A DNA stretch of 64,000 bases from CBDCUC01 sp965222485. GTDB lineage: Bacteria; Pseudomonadota; Alphaproteobacteria; Rhizobiales; Hyphomicrobiaceae. Each line of letters starts with the position of its first letter. The stretch's first letter is position 1. Below are positions 18,637-27,249 of this stretch, one piece after another. The translations under genes were made by a program, and so were the position numbers. A model generated the notes under the pieces. It worked only from the letters and a program-made list of their open reading frames with translations, was not told the DNA's origin and ran no database searches. The DNA is taken from positions 868,001 through 932,000 of the forward strand of contig CBDCUC010000040.1 in the NCBI GenBank assembly GCA_965222485.1, given 5' to 3'.

Positions 18637-18909
18637 AGTCTCGCGTCAAGGCCGCGCGGGCAGAAGCACGTCTGCCATTGCTGCGCTAGGTTGCATCAAT
18701 CTGGCGATTAATCGATCTAATCTGGCACTAACATGTCAGATAGGATTGTGGTCCACGCATTTGGATTATTGTCAAAAAATATGTGTGGGCCTGCTAGCAG
18801 GTATGTGTGGATGACCCGACAGCTTGCTGCACACAGCGCGTATGTGTAAGAGGCGTATTCAAAAAAGCAGAGACAACCTGTCGGGTCCGTAGCGCCGATT
18901 GTGCATCGC
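18637..18909. repeat. Intergenic region with palindrome and inverted repeat
   Basis: 273 bp between divL and tsaE/amgK. It contains a perfect 12-bp palindrome (18790-18801, CCTGCTAGCAGG) flanked on each side by TATGTGTG, and a 10-bp inverted repeat (18813-18822 with 18878-18887) enclosing 55 bp. No open frame is credible. The structure could be a regulatory region for tsaE/amgK or a divL terminator region. Confidence 0.5.
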
Positions 18910-21681
18910 CTAACGCCGCGGCGGTAAACCGCTCGCTATAACTTGCGGTCCACTGCTGGGCTTGGCAACGGTCTCGTCATTCGCTGCAACATCTGCTTCC
19001 GCTTCAGGTTTGGCCTCATCCAGGCCGCGCATCAGCTCGGCTGTTTTCTTAAGCTGTTCCGCCGGATGGTCGCTTCTGTGCTCCCCTTGGTACGCGCCAT
19101 CGTCATCATGACCATCTTCTTCGTCGATCGAAGGAAGCCCATCTTCCGGGACAAACACGGTAACACGCGTGCCCTTATCCGGTTCAGATTCCAAATGCAT
19201 GTGGCCGCCGTGCAGTTCGACAAGGCTCTTGACGATTGACAAGCCGAGACCGGCGCCGCGGTGACGCACGCCCTGGCTCCTGCTTTCAAAACGCTCAAAG
19301 ACCTTTTCTTGATGTTCCAGCGGAATTCCGATGCCCTGGTCCTCGATCTGAATGGCCACCTGACCATCCTGGCGCCAGCACGAAACCATCACAGTGCCGC
19401 CGGCTTTCGAGAAACTTATGGCATTTGACAAGAGGTTATACAGAACCTGCCGCATCCGCGCTTCATCGACTGGAATTGACGTAATGTCATCCTCAATTGC
19501 CACATCAACTATTAGCTGAGAGCGCACTGCGCGTTCTTCCACGGTGCGCACCACCGAGCCGACAAGTTCACGCACGTCGACGATCGCAACCTCCAGCTCC
19601 AATGCGCCTGCATCGATTGTCGCCAAATCCAGAATGCCGTCGATGATTGTCAGGAGCGTTGTCGAGGATGACGTAATATCGAACAAGTATTCCTGCTGCT
19701 TCTCGTTTAGCGGGCCCACATGCGAAGAACTCAACAACTCGCTAAAGCCTATGATGTTGGTGAGAGGCGTGCGCATTTCGTAGGACACGTGACTGATAAA
19801 CTTGTTCTTAAGTCCGGCCGCTGCTTCCAACGCTTCATTGCGGTCAATAAGCGCGCGCTCATAACGTTTGGAATCTGTGACGTCCGCAAATGTGATGAGT
19901 GTGCCACCGTCCGGCAGCGGCATAGAGGCGTAATCGATCACGCTTTGGTCTGACCGCATCATCTGCCCGTCGATTGGCGTCCGCTGGTCCCTAAGCGCGG
20001 TCACGGCAAGCTTGATGTCGCGCCAAGCCATGTCGTTATCGTAGTGGTGGCGAATAACGCTGATAACCTCGTCGACATGTGAGCTTTCATCGATCTGATC
20101 GTCTTCCAAGTGCCATATGACCCGGAATGCACGGTTGTGCAGCTTGAGGCGGCCGTCGGTGCCGAACACGGCAACGCCCTCTTTGAGACTATCAAGCGTC
20201 TCGCCTTGAACGCGCGACATGGCCTTGACCTGAGTGCGCATATTCAATCGCTCGGTTTCATCGACGAAGAGGTAGGTTGTGCCGCCATCGGGCCGCAGCA
20301 CAGCCATCATATGTACGAAGCGGCCGTCCGGTAACGGCCACCTGTCCTCGTATTCCTCCGCATTGTCCAATGCGTGGAGCACGTTTGCGCGCCATTCCCC
20401 GTAGTTGACGACCTCTGGCAATCGCCCTAGTTCGCGCAACCGGTCGAGCACCGCGCCATCGCTCGGGCCGCCGTGCAGCCACGTGGCGTCCAGTTGCCAC
20501 AGTTCCTTGAAGGCATCATTGAAGAATGACAGCCGGCGCTCAGCATCGAAAATGACGACAGCCGTCGTAACGCGATCGAGCGTGCGGTCATAGGCCGAGG
20601 TATGTCCATCCCTGTCGGCGTTCGTGCCTTCAATCATGGAGATGTCAATGGCAACACCAGCGGTTGCATACTCCTGGCGCAACACAACGATCTCATGCAC
20701 TTTGCGTTCGCCGCCAACAATGACCGGTAGGCGTTCTCTGTAACAACGCCCCATAACCAATGAGCGCGAAATCGATTTGCGTTGGCGTTGCTCCAGAAGT
20801 TCGATTTGCCCGTCAATGACCTCGCTGTCGCTGTCTGCCTCGACCGCTTTTGCGTAAGCCGCATTGACCCAGCAGATGCGGCCTCCCGCATCTCTTAGCC
20901 AAACAGGCATCGGCAGCATATTCATCAACGCGCGGGCGGAACGAATGTCGCGCGCAAGGTTCTGATGACCATCGATGATCGTCGAAATGTCTTTCTTGTA
21001 ACCAGCAACATCGCGCAGTCGTAGCACGGCACGGCCTGCCGCTGCCCTTCCATCAGCTTCAAGGTGGCCGCCGATCGATGTCTTCAAGATGATGTTGAAA
21101 GACAATCCTTCATTGAAGAGCGCATCGAGGGCATCTTTTAATGACGCGGCCGAGCGTGCAGTCAGCCACGATGCAAAGCGCAGCAATGCGGCGCGATCCT
21201 GCGGCACGCCGCTAATGCCGCGCAGCGTGTGACTGACCACGCGCAATTCCTGGCCCTTGTCCCAGAAGATGAGAATCTGCGGTTCGGCATTGATGATTGC
21301 CTCCGCGGTCGCAAGATTACGACGCAGATTGCTGTTATCGGTGTTGGCCTTGGACAACTGGTGACGCAGTCCGGCCGTCGTCGCCCACACGATTGCAACC
21401 GCCGTGACAAGTCCTCCACCAATGAGAATAAGCAAAAGTAGATTAGAGAAAGCCAGTTCGCCAATGGCCGACGGGTTTGCACGTGCGACGCCGATCGTGA
21501 GCGTCAGCACACACATCAGCGCTGCCAGCGCCAAAAGGGCAAGCTCCTTGTGAGTCTTTTGTAGCCTTGCCTTGTGGGTGATGGGCGGCATCGCAGTCTT
21601 GGCGTGAATTGGCATTGCAGGGTCTGCGGTCGAGCGCACGCCAACACTCACGCCGTCCGGCGGCCGCAGAGCGCCGGACAC
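18910..21681 (-). CDS. divL: DivL-type sensor pseudo-kinase (Tyr in place of phospho-His)
   Basis: 923 residues: two N-terminal membrane helices (about 48-66 and 78-102), several PAS-like domains (about 125-600), a HisKA dimerisation domain and a HATPase domain. The H-box reads SHVSYEMRTPLTNIIGFSELL-like over 630-650, so the usual phospho-acceptor His is Tyr634. That substitution is the hallmark of DivL, the cell-cycle regulator that controls CckA and thereby CtrA in Caulobacter and rhizobia. The ATPase boxes look intact: N box QVLYNLLSNAISFS, G1 EDQGIGIP, F box FERFESR, G2 GAGLGLSIVK. A charged, disordered tail follows. The open frame begins with a GTG at 21681 without a clear ribosome site; ATG starts at 21615 or 21591 are alternatives. 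Location beside ahcY and tsaE supports the call. Confidence 0.88.
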   Translation of the reverse strand: MSGALRPPDGVSVGVRSTADPAMPIHAKTAMPPITHKARLQKTHKELALLALAALMCVLTLTIGVARANPSAIGELAFSNLLLLILIGGGLVTAVAIVWATTAGLRHQLSKANTDNSNLRRNLATAEAIINAEPQILIFWDKGQELRVVSHTLRGISGVPQDRAALLRFASWLTARSAASLKDALDALFNEGLSFNIILKTSIGGHLEADGRAAAGRAVLRLRDVAGYKKDISTIIDGHQNLARDIRSARALMNMLPMPVWLRDAGGRICWVNAAYAKAVEADSDSEVIDGQIELLEQRQRKSISRSLVMGRCYRERLPVIVGGERKVHEIVVLRQEYATAGVAIDISMIEGTNADRDGHTSAYDRTLDRVTTAVVIFDAERRLSFFNDAFKELWQLDATWLHGGPSDGAVLDRLRELGRLPEVVNYGEWRANVLHALDNAEEYEDRWPLPDGRFVHMMAVLRPDGGTTYLFVDETERLNMRTQVKAMSRVQGETLDSLKEGVAVFGTDGRLKLHNRAFRVIWHLEDDQIDESSHVDEVISVIRHHYDNDMAWRDIKLAVTALRDQRTPIDGQMMRSDQSVIDYASMPLPDGGTLITFADVTDSKRYERALIDRNEALEAAAGLKNKFISHVSYEMRTPLTNIIGFSELLSSSHVGPLNEKQQEYLFDITSSSTTLLTIIDGILDLATIDAGALELEVAIVDVRELVGSVVRTVEERAVRSQLIVDVAIEDDITSIPVDEARMRQVLYNLLSNAISFSKAGGTVMVSCWRQDGQVAIQIEDQGIGIPLEHQEKVFERFESRSQGVRHRGAGLGLSIVKSLVELHGGHMHLESEPDKGTRVTVFVPEDGLPSIDEEDGHDDDGAYQGEHRSDHPAEQLKKTAELMRGLDEAKPEAEADVAANDETVAKPSSGPQVIASGLPPRR

Positions 21682-21924
21682 ACAAAATCAGCCCCTTTTT
21701 TGTGGAGCGAATCACTTGTCGAGTATGCGGGTATTGCCCAGCGATGGCCAATAGCGCAGCGCCGGGAGCAATGCGTATGACGGCTTGGCCGTTACCCGGT
21801 TGCACCACATGTTCTCGTGCACCACTGACGGAAGGTGCAACTTTTGGACTCGGCAGCGCATCGGTGAAACACACCGGCTTCCGCGAACGCGGTTGTCGTG
21901 CCAACATAGAGATGTGCGTGTGGC

Positions 21925-21979
21925 AAAAAATTTCCCCCCACGAACCTGGCCGTCCATAGGACGCGGAGCGTGGGGGGAA
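21925..21979 (-). terminator. Terminator downstream of ahcY
   Basis: Perfect 11-bp stem (21932-21942 with 21969-21979) enclosing a second hairpin (21951-21955 with 21959-21963). On the minus strand it is followed by AAATTTTTTG. It ends ahcY transcription before divL, so divL needs its own promoter or read-through. Confidence 0.8.
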
Positions 21980-21997
21980 TAATATTGGTTGCCGAAT

Positions 21998-23407
21998 TTA
22001 GTAGCGGTAATGCTCAGGCTTGTACGGTCCGTCCTGCTTTACGCCAATGTAATCGGCCTGTTCTTCCGTCAGCTTTGTCAACTCTACACCGATCTTGCCG
22101 AGGTGAAGTCTTGCGACCTTCTCGTCCAGTTCTTTTGGCAGCGTGTAGACTTTCTTCTCGTACCTGCCGCTGTCCTTGTTTTCCCAAAGCTCCATTTGCG
22201 CTAGCGTTTGGTTGGTGAACGACGCCGACATCACGAATGATGGATGCCCCATGGCGTTGCCGAGGTTTACAAGCCGGCCTTCCGACAACAGGATGATGCG
22301 GTGTCCATCGGGAAACTCGATCTCATCCACCTGCGGTTTGATGTTCGTCCACTTCAGGTTACGCAGGCCGACGACTTCAATTTCATTGTCGAAGTGCCCG
22401 ATGTTGCAGACGATTGCGCGGTCTTTCATTTCCCGCATGTGGTCGGCCTTAATGACATCCTTGTTGCCTGTTGCGGTCACGAAGATATCAGCCTCTTTGA
22501 CAGCTTTTTCCATCGTCACGACTTCATAACCTTCCATCGCGGCCTGCAGCGCGCAGATCGGGTCGACTTCCGCGACCATCACCCGGCAACCGGCGTTGCG
22601 CAAACTGGCGGCTGAGCCTTTGCCGACGTCACCAAAACCGGCAACCATTGCAACTTTTCCTGCCATCATGACGTCTGTACCGCGTCTGATTCCATCGACC
22701 AGGCTTTCGCGGCAGCCGTAGAGGTTGTCGAACTTCGACTTAGTCACCGCGTCATTGACGTTAATAGCCGGGAACAGCAGCGTCCCGTCCTTCTCCATGA
22801 GATACAGGCGATGAACGCCGGTCGTGGTTTCTTCAGATACCCCAACAATATTTTTTGCCAGTTCAGCAAACCAGCCGGGCTTTTCGCCAAGGGTACGTTT
22901 AATGAGGTTGAACAACACCTCTTCTTCTTCCGAACCTGGTTTGTCGAGAAACGCCGTATCGCCTTTTTCCGCCCTGACACCCAGGTGAACAAGCATTGTG
23001 GCATCGCCGCCGTCATCGAGAATGAGGTTTGGCGTACCGCCGTCGTCCCATTCCAAAATTTTGCGCGTGTAATTCCAGTAGTCGGTAAGTGACTCACCTT
23101 TGACCGCGAAAACCGGAATGCCGGCGGCAGCGATCGCGGCAGCGGCGTGGTCCTGTGTCGAATAAATGTTGCAGGAAGCCCAACGGATGTCGGCTCCCAA
23201 CGCCTTCAGCGTTTCGATGAGCACGGCCGTCTGAATCGTCATGTGCAAGGAGCCGGCAATCCGTGCGCCTTTCAACGGCTGGCTCGCCCCGAATTCTTCG
23301 CGCGTCGCCATCAGGCCCGGCATTTCGGTCTCGGCAATCGCGATCTCCTTGCGTCCGAAGTCGGCAAGGTTGATGTCTTTGATCACATAATCAGGCGCAG
23401 CAGTCAT
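21998..23407 (-). CDS. ahcY: Adenosylhomocysteinase
   Basis: Hydrolyses S-adenosylhomocysteine to adenosine and homocysteine, relieving product inhibition of methyltransferases. 469 residues, the usual bacterial length. Motifs: GSLHMTIQTAVLIETL, SCNIYSTQDHAAAA, the NAD-binding VAGFGDVGKGSA, MEKAVKEADIFVTATGN, and the C-terminal QADYIGVKQDGPYKPEHYRY-type end. The start at 23407 is chosen because AAGGA lies seven bases upstream; a second ATG at 23428 is possible, and the long upstream extension is not. A terminator follows. Confidence 0.97.
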   Translation of the reverse strand: MTAAPDYVIKDINLADFGRKEIAIAETEMPGLMATREEFGASQPLKGARIAGSLHMTIQTAVLIETLKALGADIRWASCNIYSTQDHAAAAIAAAGIPVFAVKGESLTDYWNYTRKILEWDDGGTPNLILDDGGDATMLVHLGVRAEKGDTAFLDKPGSEEEEVLFNLIKRTLGEKPGWFAELAKNIVGVSEETTTGVHRLYLMEKDGTLLFPAINVNDAVTKSKFDNLYGCRESLVDGIRRGTDVMMAGKVAMVAGFGDVGKGSAASLRNAGCRVMVAEVDPICALQAAMEGYEVVTMEKAVKEADIFVTATGNKDVIKADHMREMKDRAIVCNIGHFDNEIEVVGLRNLKWTNIKPQVDEIEFPDGHRIILLSEGRLVNLGNAMGHPSFVMSASFTNQTLAQMELWENKDSGRYEKKVYTLPKELDEKVARLHLGKIGVELTKLTEEQADYIGVKQDGPYKPEHYRY

Positions 23408-23993
23408 ATTGGTGTCCTTCGGGCTCATTGCGAACGCTGGGTTTGTGCCCAGCCTTCGTCGCATCTCACGGCTTGGCACATAGCTTGGCGCGGTGGGCCA
23501 TGCAACGCGGCAGCAGGCTAATCTCAGTCGCCGGTCTGCGGCCGCAGCTGCAGGTCCACCGGCGCGCAACCATATATCGCGCCCGCAGCGCCAGTGCAAC
23601 AAGACATAAACATTTCTTTATATCCTTGAGAGAGGTCCGGTTGGCCGATTATGGGAGCGCCCTACCTCGCGCCCAGGCCTTGTCATCATGTCCACACGCT
23701 TCCCGCAAAATGTCAGCCCACTGCGTTTCTTCGGCGCGATCGTTGCGCCCAGCCAGCGCAGCCGACAAGTGCAAGCATCAAAGCTCCCGTTAGATTTTCA
23801 TAAGTCGATAGGGCGCCAGTATAGCCATAGTAAACAGTTCATTTAAGCGATGTGGAATTGTTTAGACAAATACTCCGAGCAATAGAAACAGAAAATATTC
23901 TCAAATGTCAGGCTGCGTATTGTTTTTATATTTCGTCAAGACGTAGGCCTGCATTCTCATAAAACATTTGGAGCAGAGTGCTGGAGTAATACC
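23408..23993. other. Divergent intergenic region ahcY / vWA gene (586 bp)
   Basis: No gene supported. The ahcY leader (minus strand) contains a short hairpin with arms CTGGG/CCCAG at about 23437-23452. I looked for the known SAH, SAM-II and SAM/SAH riboswitch patterns and could not match them. The half nearer 23994 is AT-rich and probably carries the promoter of the vWA gene. Confidence 0.5.
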
Positions 23994-25448
23994 GTGACCT
24001 ACAAAGTATATGACACAAAGGCGACCGCGGCGTCATGCGCTGGCTCGTCGTCGACAAACAGTCCGAAGAGCCCTTCGATATTCAGGCGGTTCAGCGCCGA
24101 TGAGTCCGGCGTTGTATCCTGGTTGTTCGGCTTCCTGGTGTTTGTATTGATGTTTGCCGCTGGTGCCGCCATCGACTTCGGGCGCTGGCTGCATGCACGG
24201 TCTGTTACGATTGCAGCCGTTGATGCTGGCGTTCTGGCGGGCGCACGGGCGCTTCAGACCACCGGCCTGGACGAAGTTGCCGCGATGGCGGCCGCACAGA
24301 GCTTCTACGACGCCAACGTCAAGAACCGCCCGAAGATCAAGTCTGATACGATCAATTTCAAGGTGCTCGACAGCGGCACGGCTGTGACTGCTGAGGGTTC
24401 GGCTTATATCGAGACGACATTCCTGAAACTCGCCAATATCGATCAGATCCCGCTCTTGAAGCTATCGGGCGCTGAGTATTCCGAAGCCGTGCTGTCGGTC
24501 GGCAATAACGCTGAGCAGAGCCTTGAAGTTTCGCTGATGCTCGACATCACCGGATCGATGTCTGGCCAGAAGCTTGAGGACATGAAGGCTGCGGCCAAGG
24601 ATCTGATTGATGTCGTTGTTTGGGACGACCAGGGTGCGCATACATCGCGCGTAGCTTTGGTGCCGTTCTCGGCTGCCATCAAAGTCGGCGACGCACTCAC
24701 AGGTTCTGTTACCCAGACTGGCCCGTCAAGCAAGTCCGTCCACACCCGCAGTGGCTACTACCGCACATTCTATCGTGCTTCGAACTGCGCTGCGGAACGT
24801 ATCGGCCCAGAAGCCTACACCGATGCCGCTCCCAACGGGTCCAATGCCCTGACCAATGTCTACACGCGCAGCGGTTCGTGCGACAGCAGCCAGCAAATTG
24901 TACCGCTGACCAATGATAAGGACGTGTTGAAGTCGACGATCGACGGATTTTCGGCTACCGGCGCGACTGCAGGTCACCTGGGTACTGCATGGGCTTGGTA
25001 TATGTTGTCGCCAAATTGGAATGGTTTCATGCCGGGCGGCAGTCAGCCAGCCCCCTATTCCAAGTTGTCTGAGAGCAATAGCTTCGGCAAACCATCCCTG
25101 CAGAAGGTTGCGGTGCTGATGACCGATGGCGCCTACAACGTACAGTACTGCAGCACGGGCGTGCGCGATAGATATGCCAACGGTTCATCATACTCGAAGG
25201 GAAGCTGTACAGCAGCCAACGGCCGCTCGCGCGATCAAGCAAGAACGATCTGCGCAGCAATGAAGGACAAGGGCATTACTATTTATACGGTTGGTTTTGA
25301 GCTGCCAGAATCAGGTGACACTGTTGACACCCTCCAGCAGTGCGCGACGTCGCAGGATCACTTCTACACGGCCAATAACGGTGAGGAACTGAGGCAATCC
25401 TTCCGCGACATCGCTCTGAAGATCTCGGACATCTATCTGTCCAAGTAA
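23994..25448 (+). CDS. TadG-like pilus-associated protein with von Willebrand factor A domain
   Basis: 484 residues from a GTG start (23994) with GGAG seven bases upstream. Residues about 33-70 (SADESGVVSWLFGFLVFVLMFAAGAAIDFGR) form the TadE/TadG-like N-terminal membrane segment that follows a short cytoplasmic leader. A vWA domain (about 175-480) has the metal-ion site LDITGSMSG and MTDGAYNVQYC, with extra Cys residues likely forming disulfides outside the membrane. Such proteins are usually minor Tad pilus components, but no other tad or cpa gene is present here. It has its own terminator and is inserted between ahcY and the PTS genes. Confidence 0.88.
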   Translation: MTYKVYDTKATAASCAGSSSTNSPKSPSIFRRFSADESGVVSWLFGFLVFVLMFAAGAAIDFGRWLHARSVTIAAVDAGVLAGARALQTTGLDEVAAMAAAQSFYDANVKNRPKIKSDTINFKVLDSGTAVTAEGSAYIETTFLKLANIDQIPLLKLSGAEYSEAVLSVGNNAEQSLEVSLMLDITGSMSGQKLEDMKAAAKDLIDVVVWDDQGAHTSRVALVPFSAAIKVGDALTGSVTQTGPSSKSVHTRSGYYRTFYRASNCAAERIGPEAYTDAAPNGSNALTNVYTRSGSCDSSQQIVPLTNDKDVLKSTIDGFSATGATAGHLGTAWAWYMLSPNWNGFMPGGSQPAPYSKLSESNSFGKPSLQKVAVLMTDGAYNVQYCSTGVRDRYANGSSYSKGSCTAANGRSRDQARTICAAMKDKGITIYTVGFELPESGDTVDTLQQCATSQDHFYTANNGEELRQSFRDIALKISDIYLSK

Positions 25449-25485
25449 TCTCTCACAGCAAACACGGAACCAGCACAACAAGAAG

Positions 25486-25513
25486 CGGGGCGCTACACAG
25501 GCGCCCCGTTTTT
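25486..25513 (+). terminator. Rho-independent terminator after the vWA gene
   Basis: Perfect 8-bp GC stem (25486-25493 with 25501-25508) followed by TTTTT. Confidence 0.88.
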
Positions 25514-25564
25514 CGTTCCTTCAAGCATCATCAGGAAAGGAAGGGCGGCGAGAGTAAACCGTAG

Positions 25565-25870
25565 CTAGCTTCCATCGACGAAATCTTCGCCAAATCCACT
25601 CTCCACAAGAGCAACAATGGCAGCAAGTGCTTCCGGGCCCTCGGGGCCTTCAGCGCAAATGTGCAAGGTGGCTCCAGGTCCGGCCGCAAGCATCATGAGC
25701 CCCATGATCGACGTGCCACCGACGGATTGATCATCACGCGTTACGGTCATTCGCGCGTTAAACCTCTCCGCACATTTAACAAATTGAGCCGACGCCCGTG
25801 CGTGCAGGCCCTTTCGGTTACGGATTGTAACCATTGCCTCGGGACGTGAACTATCGCTGATTTCTGGCAT
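25565..25870 (-). CDS. ptsH: HPr phosphocarrier of the regulatory PTS
   Basis: 101 residues. HPr accepts phosphate from Enzyme I at His23 in RKGLHARASAQFV. The regulatory Ser site of HPr kinase is present as Ser54 in GGTSIMGLMML. No PTS sugar permease is present in the window, so this is a regulatory PTS as in other alphaproteobacteria. The start at 25870 gives a short extension before the domain; an ATG at 25834 is an alternative. It follows the EIIA gene by 155 bp in the same direction. Confidence 0.94.
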   Translation of the reverse strand: MPEISDSSRPEAMVTIRNRKGLHARASAQFVKCAERFNARMTVTRDDQSVGGTSIMGLMMLAAGPGATLHICAEGPEGPEALAAIVALVESGFGEDFVDGS

Positions 25871-26025
25871 GAAGGCGAAAATTTATGCTTGTATTTGCGG
25901 GAGAAATGGAGGTCGTCGGGCACACAACCTATGCGCAAACCACATTTGGTGCCAACCAAAAGCGGGCCGCGGTGAAATTCGCGCCGTGGGCCCGGGAGGA
26001 GCGGCGGAAATCAATCGTGAGTTAC

Positions 26026-26436
26026 TTACAGCTCACCCGATAGTTCCTTGCTGGCAACCTTGATGTATTTCCTGCCTGCGTCCTGCGCAATATCGATCGC
26101 TTCCTCCAGACCTTTCTCTTTTCTGATTGACGCCAACTTAACAAGAATCGGCAAATTGATGCCGGCGATGACTTCCACATTGACCTCATCAAGAACTGAG
26201 ATTGCCAGATTGGATGGCGTACCCCCGAACATGTCCGTCAAAATGATAACGCCAGAACCAGATTCCGTTTGCGACACCGCCTCCAGGATTTCCGCTCGAC
26301 GTTTCGTCATGTCATCGTCAGGCCCGATCGAAACTGTCTCAAGTTGCGATTGTGGGCCCACGATGTGCTCCAGAGCGGACCGGAATTCATCGGCCAATCC
26401 ACCGTGCGTGACGATCACAAGTCCGATCATTGTCAT
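26026..26436 (-). CDS. PTS EIIA component, mannose family
   Basis: 136 residues with the EIIA-Man fold. The phosphorylatable His11 lies in IGLVIVTHGGLA and the DMFGGTPSN loop is present at about residues 68-76. It accepts phosphate from HPr; with no EIIB/EIIC nearby its role is probably regulatory. Sometimes called ptsM or manX in rhizobia. It lies between hprK and ptsH, the conserved order. A second ATG at 26430 is equally possible as the start. Confidence 0.93.
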   Translation of the reverse strand: MTMIGLVIVTHGGLADEFRSALEHIVGPQSQLETVSIGPDDDMTKRRAEILEAVSQTESGSGVIILTDMFGGTPSNLAISVLDEVNVEVIAGINLPILVKLASIRKEKGLEEAIDIAQDAGRKYIKVASKELSGEL

Positions 26437-26634
26437 CTATCGATCTCTTAATGCTCATCGTGCAGCATTACCGCGCCGGTCGAGCTGTCCCGTAACGCTG
26501 CCTCGCTACCGCATCCGTCACGCGCGCGTTGTTGCGCAATAGCTATGATAGTCACTCGCGATTTTGACCGCAGGTGCCTGTGGCCCGCAAAGGTGGCAAG
26601 GGTTTGCCATAAACGCAAGTGTGAAAACGCTGGC

Positions 26635-27120
26635 CTAACTGGTGCTGTCGATCGGGGCTGCCGCAACTGGCGAAAGTGCAACGATTATTTTTGCCGCTGC
26701 CGAGGCTTCAAAGGCCGCGAACGCCGTCACAGGTACATCGACCTCCAGAATTGATTCGCGAACGCCGGTATCGGGTAAACGCTCAATGTCTTCAGGTGGG
26801 CGAAGATCAGCAATGAGAGCGAGACGCGCTTCCTCCGCGGCTGCCGCAATTTTTCTAATGCCAAGCCCCCTGATTTCAAGGAGGCCGCGAATGGCAGCAG
26901 GGGCTTTCACAAAGAGTACACCGCCGCGATTTGCAACTTCCGCATAATCATCCGCGACCAGACGGACAAGACCATCGCCCAGCCCGTTTCCCGACATCAG
27001 GCAGCGCAATGCGAGATCGGACTTGCCACTACCTGATGGACCTCTAATCAAGACTGCGCGATCGCCCACAGCGATGACCGTTCCGTGCACGAGGGTTGGA
27101 CTTTCCGGTTCTCCCATCAC
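26635..27120 (-). CDS. hprK: HPr kinase/phosphorylase, short alphaproteobacterial form
   Basis: 161 residues, against about 310 for Firmicutes HprK: only the C-terminal catalytic domain is present, as is normal for alphaproteobacteria. Walker A GPSGSGKSDLAL (Lys33) and the signature LLEIRGLGI (about residue 82) are clear. It phosphorylates the regulatory Ser of HPr. chvG lies 129 bp upstream in the same direction. In many relatives a rapZ gene follows hprK; here the EIIA gene follows after 198 bp and no rapZ remnant is visible. Confidence 0.93.
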   Translation of the reverse strand: MMGEPESPTLVHGTVIAVGDRAVLIRGPSGSGKSDLALRCLMSGNGLGDGLVRLVADDYAEVANRGGVLFVKAPAAIRGLLEIRGLGIRKIAAAAEEARLALIADLRPPEDIERLPDTGVRESILEVDVPVTAFAAFEASAAAKIIVALSPVAAAPIDSTS

Positions 27121-27249
27121 CGTCTCTCTAATTGCATGCAGTGCCTAGCTAATTGACGCGCGTCCTGGCGGAGAAGTGTACAGAACATCAACTGCGCCCA
27201 GAGTCTTGTCCATTCGCACGCAGCGCCACGCTCGTCGCACTCATAGAAG

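Noticed and set aside
23408..23640. Possible SAH or SAM riboswitch in the ahcY leader
   Set aside because: Only one short hairpin is visible and the conserved core bases of the known classes could not be matched by eye. A covariance-model search would decide.
26635..27120. HprK as a truncated pseudogene
   Set aside because: Although half the length of Firmicutes HprK, it contains the full catalytic domain and matches the usual alphaproteobacterial short form.
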